A stretch of 64,000 bases of DNA. Origin: Saccharina japonica. Lineage: Eukaryota > Sar > Phaeophyceae > Laminariales > Laminariaceae. The position numbers were made by a program, and so were the translations under genes. The notes under the pieces are model-generated. The model searched no databases, was not told the origin of the DNA, and saw only the letters and a list, made by a program, of their open reading frames with translations. This document shows, piece after piece, positions 31,276 through 42,531 of the stretch (the stretch's first letter is position 1; each line of letters opens with the position of its first letter). The stretch covers positions 1 to 64,000 of the forward strand of contig MEHQ01003742.1 in assembly GCA_008828725.1 (NCBI GenBank), written 5' to 3'.

Positions 31276-31834
31276 GCACCAACAACTACTGCTGCGACAT
31301 AGTAGTTAACGTTCAGCAGTAGAAGCGGCACACTTCTGCTTCATGTAGCGTACAGCAAAGCAGTACAGCTAGCAGCTGAGGTTACTTAAATATTACTACT
31401 CGTAGTAAAGGGTACATTTTCCGCCGTCCAAGCGAAAAAAACACAACGTTCTTCTTGTGGTATATGCGTACATCATATAAAACTTATATTTTTGGTATGC
31501 CAGAGCGGGGCCGGTATATAGCGGACAAAAACAAGTAGCAGTACATATCTTGAGGCGGATGGGCAGGTACTGTAGGTGCAAGAGGTTGTTCCACTGTGAA
31601 ACATTTCGTATCCGGTCGCCGGCATCTGTGCGGAGCCCTTGTAGCGGCCCAACAAAAGTACAAAAAAATGCGGGGGCAGCACAGTAGTCCCCACCCACAG
31701 ACATGACAGGACTCAACCGCGTATCAACCCACCCACCAAAGCATCCATCCACCCACCCACCCACCAACTCACCCACACACCATGTGCTGCAGCAGTACAG
31801 CAGTACGTGAGTGAGGGTCAAGCTTTCGATCGAT
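31276..31834. other. Filler with CAG and CCAC runs, no gene
   Basis: CAG/GTA-rich sequence, a partial copy of the cggagcccttgta motif near 31620-31640, and an irregular CCAC run at 31725-31785. Confidence 0.45.
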
Positions 31835-32272
31835 CGCACAACAACAGGAGTAACAACAACAGCAGTATGCAGGAATCACCACGTACTTATTGTGTAAGTC
31901 TTACAGCAGGAAGCAGCAGCAACACTGCCGTAATACGTCGTAATGCTGTAGAGTATATACACCTGGTGTGTGCGCACGTTTGTGCGTATGCTGACACAAT
32001 AACCCTAAAACGACACACGTACATGGTACATGCTGTCGCTTCCGATCCATCGTACAACAATAGGAGTAACAACAGCAGTGTGCAGCAGGAAACACCACTT
32101 CTTGTGTATCCACTACGTACCTGCAGCAAGAAGCAGCAGCAACACTGGTCCATGGTGTAATACGTCGTAATGCTGTAGAGTACGCGCGCCTGGTGTATGC
32201 GCACATGGGTGCTTATGTATGCTGGTATGTACAACAACCCTGAAACAACACACGTACATGATACATGCTGTT
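31835..32272 (+). repeat. Tandem duplication, period about 212
   Basis: Two copies (from about 31835 and 32047) share cgtacaacaataggagtaac-type sequence, cagcaggaa, aatacgtcgtaatgctgtag, acctggtgt and acacacgtacatg. Confidence 0.7.
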
Positions 32273-33081
32273 TTGGTGCGTGCTCATGTGACACATCCAG
32301 CGTAAGCCGCAGAGAGAAGCACCAGCACTCTGTAGCAGTACCATTTCGAGTATCATACTGCGCCTGCTAGCTGTTGTCTCATGCCTGGTACGCCGCTATA
32401 CAGCAGAGCGAGAGCAAGAAGCAGCACCACTCGATAGATTGACACCCCTACGAGCATGACACTGCTGCTGCTGTGGTGCATCTGACAACGTAGAGGACGC
32501 ATGCATGTGATACGCACCAGGTTACCTGGTACCCTACATTTACCATTATGCCCGGAAAAGTTACCACCGTTTGGATTTGAAAAAATACACGAAACGTTTC
32601 TTACATTTTCGGACACATTGGTGCTGTCAAAACCTCGATGCGGTGAAGTCCCTCGTTTTGGAGTGGGCACACCTGATGCAGCAGCATGCTCATGGCCCCC
32701 TGTCATAGCCATACGACTGCACAACATCAAAGATGCTGTCGCGTCGCTGCTGTTGCTGCATGCGTGCAGGTGTTCGATGCCGCTCGATGTGCACGTCGGT
32801 GTGCCCTCAAAATCACCTTTCAAATCTGCCGCCGAAACCGGGTTTCACGTTGACCTGCTCGGCTCGGCCGAGTGGGACGGGGTACCCCGTGAAACCGACT
32901 CTATTTTTTTGGCTTCGGGAGCGCCCCGCGCGGGCCACGGGCCCCGGGCGAGGGCGAGGCCCGGGGGGCGCGCTCCCCGGTCGATCCCCCGGCCGCCGAC
33001 CCGAGCGACGGCGAGATCGGCCGCGAGGGCCGAGCGCGAAAACGCGCCGCCGGGCAAAAAAATCACAATCCTACTTTGTTA
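32273..33081. other. Repeat mosaic ending in a CG-rich G block
   Basis: 32800-32900 is a single copy of the 120-base unit duplicated at 21815-22054. 32885-33080 is the G block (see 22055-22370). A 290-codon plus-strand frame (32501-33373) runs through three repeat families and is rejected as a gene. Confidence 0.55.
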
Positions 33082-33660
33082 TACAAGGCTCCCCTTCGGG
33101 GAGTGGGGTGTTCCCCGCGGGGTGACGCAAGCTCGCACGTCCCACGGAAAAACCGACCTATCGCCATCCAGCTGTAATTGTAGAAAGGGGGGTGAACGAA
33201 TAATCACCTTTCAGCGATTATCGTATAGTAAAACGGTTTTTGCTAACGTACGCATATTTAAATTTATAATAAAATTGGCGTTATACCACATAAACAACAT
33301 GCTATTTTTATCACGAACCGCGATGTCAAATTTTCTTGAGTTCGCGGAAACTTGTCATTCTCATAGTTTGTGAAACAATATCACGATCGGCGAAACTGTC
33401 AAGTTGTTTTTCGTGACATATTTTGTTCGGTAGATATGGCGGTGTGTACCACAGCGAGCAGTATGTCGTTCTCGTATACGAACAGCAAACGGCAGAAAAA
33501 ATACAATCGCATTTCGTCCAGTAAATACAGTACCTAGTATACAGTAGCAGCAAGCAGTACAAAGCAGTAGCAGCGGGCAGTGTAGCAAGTAACAGCAACA
33601 CAAGCGGAGCTACTAATTGTAGTATCTACGTACCTACAGCAAGCAGCAGCACCACCAACT
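33082..33660 (+). repeat. K-family repeat, copy 2
   Basis: Direct repeat of 30696-31275, starting with the same tacaaggctccccttcgggg end and closing with a CAG-rich tail. Divergence is moderate. Confidence 0.75.
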
Positions 33661-33900
33661 AATGCGAGCGCCCCGCGCGGGCCACGGGCCCCGGGCGAGG
33701 GCGAGGCCCGGGGGGCGCGCTCCCCGGTCGATCCCCCGGCCGCCGACCCGAGCGGCGGCGAGCTCGGCCGCGAAGGCCGAGCGCGAAAACGCGCCGCCGG
33801 GCAAAAAAATCACAATCCTACTTTTTTATATTCCACCCCATACTAGGTACCAGGTACGTAGCAGGTACCAGAGAGCACCAACAACCGTCCTCAAGTCAAG
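33661..33900 (+). repeat. CG-rich G block, third copy, plus filler
   Basis: 33662-33830 matches 32925-33075 almost exactly, from gcgagcgccccgcgcggg to atcacaatcctact. It directly abuts the K-copy tail. Confidence 0.7.
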
Positions 33901-34000
33901 CACCGCCACCATCACCACCACCACCACCACCACCAGCTGAGCACCAGCAGCAGCCGAAACGTGTCACTGGTGGTGGTGGTGGTGGTGGTGGTGGCACTTG
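33901..34000. repeat. (CAC)n / (GTG)n inverted microsatellite
   Basis: About ten CAC triplets (33901-33934) face about nine GTG triplets (33969-33996) across roughly 34 bases. The arms are mutually complementary and could form a hairpin. Confidence 0.75.
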
Positions 34001-34744
34001 CTGGTTTTGGTTTTGCAAGAAATATCGATTACTCCAAGGGATGGCAAGAAATGGACAATTTTGTCGAATGCGGCGCAATACTGGAAATGTGATACCAGGT
34101 ATCATACGACCAGGCTAGACCGTGCCGCGAGACACTATGAAATACCTTCGACGATACATCACGTTCAGAGCGATGCTCGGGTGACACGCTCACGTGACAT
34201 TCTCACGTGACATTATCATGAGCCTGCATCATGCTGTCATCATGCTGTCTGTGCACGTACGTACGTACGTACGTACAATTTACCTGTTGCATATTCGTAC
34301 GCACGAAAAATGTGTTAACTACGTAAGCTGCTGCAGCAGTACGACGACCACACTGCTGCCGTACGTATATACCCGGGGACAAGATCAGCGCATTCCCGTA
34401 TTCCCGGGGACACAATGAACCCCTCCCAGCCTCCCAGGGGAGGGAGGGATAACATGTCATCCCGAGCAAAATATGTACTGCTGTCTGTGCACGTACGCTG
34501 TATGAAAAGTACGTACGAGTATGTATACGATGAGGACGTATACATCAGCTGTTTTATCTACTATCATGATGGCAGTGCTCGTAAATCCGCCCTGCAGGGC
34601 GGATTTATGAGATCTGCCTCGCTTTTTTTACACTGTTTTTAGTGCGGATTTACGCGCGCTGCTCTAATACCATGTTACAGAGTACAGTGTCGTACGTATC
34701 AGATGGTACGTATGGTACGTGCGTTCTATGTGCCTACTGCCGGT
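34001..34744. other. Intergenic with ACGT run and a perfect palindrome
   Basis: An acgtacgt run lies at about 34256-34276. The 26-base palindrome at 34582-34607 is listed separately. The gcggatttacg motif recurs at about 34643. No gene. Confidence 0.45.
34582..34607. repeat. 26-base perfect palindrome
   Basis: taaatccgccctg is followed immediately by its reverse complement cagggcggattta. Its half-site gcggattta(c) recurs near 34643. It could be a binding site or fused terminal inverted repeats of a small transposon. Confidence 0.7.
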
Positions 34745-34830
34745 CGCCCCGGTGGTCTAACAGGTAGCCACGAAGGGTGTTAGCGTTGGAGGTCGGGGGT
34801 TCGATTTTACTCGTATGGAGATTTTTATTC
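34745..34830 (+). repeat. tRNA-like sequence
   Basis: gccccggtggtctaacaggt (34747-34766) resembles an A-box region. gggggttcgattttac (34795-34810) resembles a B box, and T-rich sequence follows. The acceptor ends do not pair, so this is a tRNA-derived repeat or a degraded tRNA. Confidence 0.5.
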
Positions 34831-35427
34831 TCAAAAAATCTCACCAGCTGCCAGCTGTTGAAAGCGCATATTATAGCGTGGGTGAGAACAATTCGACGAA
34901 AGTTGACGAGGGAAGAAAGTGCTGAAATCTTCTCGCGATAAAAATCAAGGCAAGCACCGTAACGTAGTGGGGGAGGAGGGAGAAGAGCCTAATTTGTGAC
35001 CCCGGATCTGAGTTACGACTATTAATAGAAAGGAGAGAGAAAGGGTGGGCACAGATAATAAATGGGATGGAAAAAAAAAAAAAAAAAATGTACGACGTGT
35101 TGTGTGTGTTCTTCACATTAAACCTTCCTTTCTACCCGTCGACATCCGGCACACCCAGTGTCCGTGCCGATTCTTAAAGGTACCACTTCTGTGTACGTAC
35201 GTAACACAGCCAACAATCAATGCTGCAGAGTAGTATTTGTGCCCTATATTATTTTTCACGAAAAAAACGGTATGCATGCATGCATGCACGAGTCAAGTGC
35301 TCTCGATCATCAGCACAGCCAGCCTCGCGAGCGATTTTGCAAGCCCCTTTCGCGATGACCGCGAGACAGCCGGCAACAACAAACAACGCGCTTTCAGGAA
35401 GCAGTCAGCCCCCCTGGCCACATCTAT
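34831..35427. other. Intergenic, no gene seen
   Basis: A-rich stretch with a long A run near 35070-35088 and a tgcatgcatgcatgca run near 35274. No domain. Confidence 0.4.
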
Positions 35428-35880
35428 TATAAATATGTTTCCCATCAAACAACCCGCACATTGCTTCGGAGTCAATCCCCATCGTTTCGATTTCCTTCAC
35501 CATATATCTGTACGAGTGTTCCTATTAAGAATACTCGTAGTCAATGTTTCCTATTTATTCCTACATGTTATTTTTAATTTAAGCCTCTATCATCTCCATT
35601 ACTACTTGCTTTGATGGCCCTACCGCCGTGGGGGCGGGAGGGCCTCTTATTCCCTACGAGTAGTTATAAATATGTTTTCCATCAAACAACCCGCATTGGT
35701 TAATCACCCTCGTTCCTATTTGCTTACGAAACCATACTCGTATGTACCCCTATTGAGAATCTTAGTCGTCAATTTGTTTCCAATTTATTCCATATATTTT
35801 GAATTTGAGCCTCTATCATCTCCTTTACTACTTGCTTCAATGGCCCTACCGCCATGGGGGGGGGAGGGCCTCTTATTCTT
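35428..35880 (+). repeat. Tandem duplication, period about 237
   Basis: Both copies contain tataaatatgttt(c/t)ccatc, aaacaacccgca, gagcctctatcatctcc-type sequence and tggccctaccgcc(g/a)tgggg followed by gagggcctcttattc. 35881-35940 then has a B-box-like cccggttcgattccacg. Confidence 0.75.
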
Positions 35881-35970
35881 AGTAATGTATATGGCACCCG
35901 GTTCGATTCCACGCGGTTGCTGCGACGTTTTTTTTCAATCGGCGATTTTACGAATTTGAGGAATTTTAAA

Positions 35971-36290
35971 GGGCCCATGTGCACAAAAAAAAGTTATCGA
36001 CACCACACACCCCCCCCCTATATTGAGAGGGAAGAAACCGGACCGTTGTGATCCCAGAAAACAATAAGTCAAGTTTTTTTTTAATACCCCCCCCCCCCCC
36101 CCCCCCCGACCAGCGAAAAAAAAATAGGGGGGGTCTCTAAAACCAAGTAAAAAAAAGGGAACAAAAAACGAAAAAAAAACCTTTTTTTGCTCATTTCGTC
36201 CTGTGATCACAGCGATCCGGTTTGTTTTTCATTCTGACCTTCCTAGGTGTGTGGTGTCGTTTTCTTTTTTTTTTGTGCACCCTTGGGCCC
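35971..36290. mobile_element. Small element with inverted terminal repeats around poly-C
   Basis: 35971-36057 and 36202-36290 are reverse complements of each other (gggccca, gtgcacaaaaaaaa, cgacaccacacacc, accgga, tgtgatc), with small indels. The centre holds an uninterrupted C run of about 21 (36087-36107) and A-rich sequence. The structure is that of a MITE or foldback element. No target duplication is clear. Confidence 0.6.
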
Positions 36291-36623
36291 ATCTTGAAGA
36301 ACATCGCTTTTTAATTAAATGGGAAAATAATTTTTGTTTTTCGTTCGTTTTGAACACGATTTCCCTGAAAAAACGTGTTTGGGTCTTATCGAGAAATGGT
36401 GTATTGCGTAAAAAAAACAAATACGCACAAGGGTTAACGAACACCCGTGAGCAACCAACGAGGCGACCTACGGCCTGTGTCCTCTCCGGGGCGCCGATGC
36501 CAGCGAAAAATTATGCCTGCCGGCACCGGCTAGGAGGCTATAACTCTAGGGATGCCTTAGGTGGGCTGGCGCAGCCCCGAAGACCAACGCGGGCAGCAAC
36601 GACGGGGATACAGTGATAGAACT
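36291..36623. other. Intergenic, no gene seen
   Basis: T-rich, then CG-mixed sequence. The frame across 36203-36616 includes the element arm and has no domain. Confidence 0.35.
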
Positions 36624-36835
36624 TACAAGGTTCCCCTCCGGGACGTGCCTAGGGGAGTGGCGCAACAACGAATTGAAAACCTAGTATACAGCATGAATTG
36701 GTTTTAGTGTCTGGCCAGTCTGGCTGGAAGTTGACTGTTTTTTTTGTGTCAGGGCCGAAAAACACCTGGATTTAGTGTCAGGGCATTGAAAATGTCTAGG
36801 GTTTAGAATTGCGATCGAAATTGACTTGACTATAT
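36624..36835 (+). repeat. A-family repeat, internally deleted copy
   Basis: Hairpin end at 36624-36665, then cgaattgaaaacc, then directly the A-family right end (gtgtcagggccgaaaaacac, tttagtgtcagggc). The middle is missing. Confidence 0.65.
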
Positions 36836-36899
36836 ATAAGGGATACAGCTCTGGAAAAATTGCAGCAAAAAAACAACATGCAGCCTACTCGTACTGTGT

Positions 36900-38605
36900 A
36901 CTCGTACCCTCGTACCTCCATGCAAAAAAAAAAGGAAACAGAAGACGTGTCCGGGGTTTGAACTCACGTATTAAATTCACGTCAGGACGTTGGACTCAAC
37001 ATATTACGTGATTACTTGCCAGAAATAAATACTGCTCGTTTTTTGCGTCAGACCGCCCGGAGACAGCTGTGTGTGGTATCATCGCATGCGTCGGCATGCA
37101 GAGCACACGCATGACACATGGAACCCATCAACAGCAGCAGCGAGCAGCAGAGAGGTGATGGTGGTGTGGTTTGGTGAAGGATTGCAGCCTCCTACGAAAG
37201 TAACTACTCGTAGCAAAAACACACAGCACAGCACAGATAGATCTGTTTCCAAGGTGCACAGCCGTGTAGTACCACTCTATCCGGAAATGTAAGGACATTT
37301 AATATATATTTTGAATGAACAAACGATGATTAAATTTCCGGACAGCGGAGAGTTTCGTACATGAGCATCGATCTTCAGGTACCACGATTAGGAAGATCAC
37401 AGGGTCCGACAAAAGCAACTAGCCACGGTGCAGCACCGATCTGCTGCATGCCCATGCATGGTGTAATGCCTGCTGCTGCTGGGCGGCAGGTTTGTAACAT
37501 TGCGATTGTACTGCAGCTGCCTCTCTGCGGTGCTGCTGCTGTCCTTGTGTGTTCCCGGTGCTTCGGGCAAGAAACGCACAACAAAACGCACGACCGAAAA
37601 AAAACAGGGCCTCACGCAGAGCAAAATACAAAAGATCCAAATTAAATACCATGCATATTTTTTTACGGCACACGACAGACATTTGCAGATAGATGCACGA
37701 CGCGCCGTACATACATACGACACACCTCATACACAGCACAGCAGCAGAGACGAGAGAAGGTGGAAATTGGTGATGACTGATTGACGGATGCAAGCCTCTG
37801 TTAAAGCAACTATGAATAACCACAGCAGTACATAGTGGACCTGCCACACGCCGCGTGGTGTAGCCCGCTTGCTGCTTGTGATGCTCATGCTATATAGGCG
37901 GTGTTGTGACGTTGTTTGTGTTGCTAAATTTGCATGTTGTATGATGTTGTCTGAAGTCTCTCATTGGATTCCTGCGGTGAGATTCAGGGAAGAAACATGA
38001 AACAAAAGGGGAAAATAGTAACAGTTTTAATACTAAAATTAAATTAAATTGGTCCTTATAATTTCGGCTAAAGTGAGTTCGGATCTTTCACACACAGCAG
38101 CACCAGCAGAACAGAAATGTAGATGGTGGAGTACGGACCGCAGGCTCCGATCATCACAGCTGGCCACAGCAGTACATCGCACATGTGCGTGTCACACACG
38201 CACGGTGTTACCTGCTGGTGCTTATGCTGCGGAATTGTAACGTTGTGCTCCCATGTTATGTTGTCTACCTGTGGTATACTGGTACATATGTCTGGGCTAT
38301 CCTATGCTCATCACGAGCTCGCGAAAGGGCAAAAAACGAGAAGCAGAACAATATGATTTACTGGCACGTACGTACAAAAGTAAGGCCTCATGCTGAGAAC
38401 CCGGGAAATCGTCTTATTCACTCCCGCGCGAAAAAAAACTTTGAGCGCCCGCCACGCGAGCTACAGTGCTCGGATCGAGCTCAAACCTCGACCAATGTGT
38501 CCGGCCGGGCCTCCCGTGTCGGGGTACTTAGCATTTTGCCGAAAAGCGCTCGCGCGAAGAGAAAAGTTGCGAAAAGTGCGAAAATTTCACAAACATAACT
38601 ATACA
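36900..38605 (-). mobile_element. Composite tRNA-tailed repeat, copy U5
   Basis: Minus-strand order: conserved end near 38603, cgcgcgggagtgaata block (38415-38440), CAG-rich bodies, a segment related to 2783-3412 (37066-37620), and a tRNA-like module at 36945-37020 followed by a T-rich run. It is the longest copy seen (1.7 kb). Confidence 0.6.
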
Positions 38606-39989
38606 TATACATATACGCCAAGTCGCGACGTGGTCGGTGCTCGTGTGGTTTGGGAGGCAAAGAGGGGTGAAAAATTGGATTTGCGACGGCCTATGTTACT
38701 TTTTAGGCGCCGCAAGCGGTCTACCCTATGCTAGGGCCCGTCGGACCTCGCGCTGCGGCTGATCCGGTGGCCGTGCCTCTCGGGAATGGTGGATCTCGCC
38801 TCTGAATCGGTCGACGACAAGGCTCAAGTTTGCGTGGCTTCCTTCGGTTTCATGGAACACGCCACGTCGAGTTGGATGAACCAGAATCCCGAAAAACTTG
38901 CATGCAATAAAAAACTCGCGACGATACGGTCTTTCGCAAGTACACGTGTACTATGAGGCACGCAAACAAGTGGTCACTCACACCTCCACACCTATACCCC
39001 TGAACTCAGCAGGAGCCCGGGGCCAGCATAGCTGCGCACCCGGCCAGATAGGTGGACTCGCAGAAGCACACACAGGTAGACAAAGACAGAGTGATATGTG
39101 TTGGTATCCCAGCAGGTGTTCATGTCGCATGCATGCCTACATATCAGTAGGAAACCCGCTAGGATATCCAAGAATGGCCCAGACGCCACAACTCCCACTT
39201 CAACAGAAAAAAAAGAGCAAAAGAAGTCCCAAAAGACTTTGTGGAATTCCGTTTTACTGAACTACTCGGTTTTGAAATCGAAATATCTTGCTGGTTATTC
39301 ACGTTTCGACCAATCAGGTCAAATCAAAACAAACGAACAAAAAAAAAAACTAAAACAAACGAAAACAAACTTTCGTTAATACGGGCCCTAACCTTCTAAA
39401 AATGGGCCCGTACAAACGCAACGGGGAACACAAAACCTAACAACAAAACCTAAAAACGAACAGACGCAGGATACGCGTGAAAAACAAAAGTGAAAAACAA
39501 GAGCGAAAACGAGTCAACGGTCAAGGTGGAAGACCAGCAGTAATGCACCACCCAGCTGCGGTAGGGGCGATGCCCAGCCCTGAAAATAAAAGAGAGTGTG
39601 CGCACATGACTAGCCGACCATACTCTGCTGCTGCAATGGCGCCCGTAGCCTGGAGCGCGAGATCTGCTCTGCATAAAGTACGGGTGCTGTACAAAAAGTT
39701 TCACCGCTTGCTACAACAGATGATTTTTGAATGTACAGCAGCACGCAATTTGACTTGGACCGCCCCATGAGCCACGGTTTTGGCTACCGCGTTGAACACT
39801 GCATGCATTGCCTGGCACCAGCCGCAAGTTGTTCGCGCGTTGTCTGCTCTCTGCCTTCTGGCTGTCCAGTGTACGGGGCGTTCGTACTGCGGTTGTCGCC
39901 ATGATGTCCGTTTTTGCTGGACTGTTCGTTCTTCGTGTTTTGTTTTTAGGGTTATGTTTAGTGTTGTTAACCAACTGAAATAATGAACA
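38606..39989. other. Intergenic, no gene recognised
   Basis: Little internal repetition. Open frames of 80-120 codons (38898-39260 and 39477-39770 on plus; 39711-39974 on minus) show no domain. A-rich stretches occur near 39330-39500. It could include decayed coding sequence, but I cannot support that. Confidence 0.35.
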
Positions 39990-40590
39990 TTTTAGTTGAT
40001 TAAATTATGTGATTATTCATTATCAAAAACGAATCACCGAGGCCGTGATTATTTGATTATTTTCAAAATAATCATGATTAATCAACCAACCCATTTAAGG
40101 TGATTAATCGTGATTATTTTCGTAACTGTACGTTTTTCCCTACGGAAACATACCCGCTCCCGCGTGCAGTGTGCTGTTCTCGTACTGCGAAACTTCCGCG
40201 GCACTGCTGTGAGGTTCCACCAGTATGGTGCCAACTTTTGAAAAATAATCATGATTAATCAACCAACCCATATTTTGGTGATTATCTGTGACTATTTTCG
40301 TGGCTGACTCTTCGCCACGGAAAACATACCTACTACCGCGTGCAATGTGCTATACCCGTACTGTGACACTGCCGCGGGCTGTTGTGTGCCGGTGTGCGGA
40401 GCTGTGCTGGTCTGCGGAGTAGGGACGCCATTTTCCTCGCATGAAAACGCCTTCCATTTCGCTACAAATATTCAATAATCGCGATTATTCACCCAAACAT
40501 GATTAATCAACAGCTACTTGATTATAATAAAAAAACGTAGTTAATCAACAACGAAATGTCAAAATAATCAGTGATTTAATCAAGCCCTTT
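39990..40590. repeat. AT-rich GATTAATCATGATTA island
   Basis: aaataatcatgattaatcaa recurs at 40066 and 40243 as part of a tandem unit of about 177 bases, and related tgattatt/aataatca motifs fill the rest. Strongly AT-rich and self-complementary compared with its surroundings. Not coding. Confidence 0.7.
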
Positions 40591-40999
40591 TTTTGTTGGT
40601 TAACAACACGAGTTGTTTTAATTGGGAGTTTCGGACTCGCGTTCTTTCAGATTTAAAAATGAGATCCAGAAATAAGCGGGGCCCTTTAAATAGGATCAGT
40701 AACGTATGTGCGTACAGCAGAATCCACACACACAGCTGACGGCTCAAAATACGACGTGGCCTAAAGAACACATTGTGATTGGCCTGTAGTCCAACCGCAA
40801 GCGGGATATAGGCTGCCTTTGAACGCACTAGACGTCTGCGCGACGCCGAGTGCTTTCGAACGGGTGGGTGCTTCAACCTTCCACTTAATGGCAGCACAGC
40901 CAAGGGCGCACGAAAGAAAAATCCCGAGACCCATACCCCCCCCTCCCCACTCCTTACCTCTAAACTAGATCTATATATGATTGAGCATCGATGCCTCTC
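40591..40999. other. Intergenic, no gene seen
   Basis: Unremarkable sequence, ending in a C-rich run (40937-40948) just before the CG-rich repeat. Confidence 0.35.
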
Positions 41000-41470
41000 G
41001 TGATTTTGGAAATCGCCGAAGTCCCTCCTATCGTCTGGGCTTCAGACCGAAATGGAAACGCGTCAGCTCTCGGCGCCTCGCCCGCGCTTTCTCGTCCGTT
41101 CTCTCGCGGGTCGCCTTCTCCGGCCTCCGACGGGCCTGTTCCCGCTCGCGCTCTCTCGAGGTCGCGCGTCGCCGCCGAGCGCGGTGGCCTTCAATCCGTA
41201 GGCTCTTTCGAGACGGCGGGACATCGAGATAGTTTCCTCGAGACAGTAAGGTTCTTTGGGGGACATGCAGGTTTTTCCTCAAGGAAGCAAGCTTCTTTCA
41301 TACATCTATTTTTATATCGGCTTCTTTCGTCGTTGCGAGCTTCAATGTAGCTCTTTCCTTCGATAGCTCGGTCTCGCAAATGCGATCGCTTTCTCCCGAC
41401 TACCTGAGCGGTCGTCTTTAGTCCCTTCCACCCCCTCGGCCTTGCTTCGTCCGGATACGAGTACGATACC
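41000..41470 (+). repeat. CG-rich dispersed repeat, copy of 19120-19620
   Basis: Same landmarks as at 19.1 kb (gagacggcgggacatcg, agctcggtctcgcaaatgcg, cccttccaccccctcggcct). Followed at 41471-41939 by CAG/GTAC filler and at 41940-42115 by the 19.9-20.5-kb repeat. Confidence 0.7.
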
Positions 41471-42114
41471 ACAGCAGCAAGCACAGCAGTACGACAACAC
41501 AAAACTCGGCTCAAAAATGTGCAGCTGCTGCTGCTGCAGTACTGTACAAAAAAAAAACTCTCGGTTCAATATTATACCGAGTTCGAATTCTTCGTTTTTT
41601 CTCGGTTGGATTCGTGGTGGTCCTATTGACAACGATGAAGTGGATACGACGTAGATCTTCCAGGGGTCGGGCTGATTATTACGATTCTGGCGCTGGGAAT
41701 CAAGGTACGGGCATAGATCCAAACTGGAGGATTCATAGCTACTTTTGCTGTAGATTTCTCACGGACGGTGGAAATATTACTGCTGCTGTCCTACTATTAA
41801 TACAACAAACAGCAATAATATACCAGTACCTGGTACGAGTATATACGTACTGTATGTAGAAACTGCTGATGCTGCTTTGGTACGTACTGCTGTACAGTAA
41901 TATACTGTTGTAGTGTATGCGTAGTGCTGCAGTGTAGATACGAATCTGCTCAGACACGAGAGTCAGATAATAGTTGAGATCAACACTCAGCGTCTCCTTC
42001 TTCCTGCAACATTTGGCATGGGCTTGATTCTGTACGTATGTGTCACGCATCAAAACACGAGCGAGCGCCGTCACGTTGTTGTGGTAAATCTCACAAACTA
42101 TCCTGAGTACGGCA

Positions 42115-42531
42115 ACTGTTATTATATTTCTGGTGTTGCGGGTTTTTGCCCCAAGCACACCACCAAACTTTTAGACATCAGATAACATGCAAAGAGAACA
42201 CAAACAACACGTTGCAACCCCGCCCAGCAGCACAAGCAGCAGCAGGCAACATCACGCGCATGTGGCAGGTCCGCGCTATACTGCTGTGGCTCCAGCAGCA
42301 GTAGTTGCTCTATCGGAGGCTATGATCCGTCATCGGTCATCTCTACCTCTCTCCTTCTGCTGCGCTGCTGCTGTGCATGTGTATGTGCGGTGTGTCACGC
42401 ACTCACTGCTGTGGACACGCACGTCAGTATAAAAAATATTTTGACTCTTTCGTAATATGGTCAAATGAGTGCGATGCCCGGTTATTTGTTTGAAGTGGTC
42501 AGTTCGAGACTCTCGTTCATATGTTTTTCCT
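42115..42531 (+). mobile_element. Composite tRNA-tailed repeat, 5'-truncated copy U6
   Basis: Plus-strand copy of the U2/U4 body (tgcgggtttttgccccaagc ... gtgcggtgtgtcacgca) ending in the tRNA-like module (42450-42515: gtaatatggtcaaatgagtg, cagttcgagactctc) and a T-rich run at 42524-42536. Confidence 0.65.

Noticed and set aside
32501..33373. 290-codon plus-strand open frame
   Set aside because: It runs across three unrelated repeat families (120-base unit, CG-rich block, K family) and has no domain. Its length reflects CG-rich composition.
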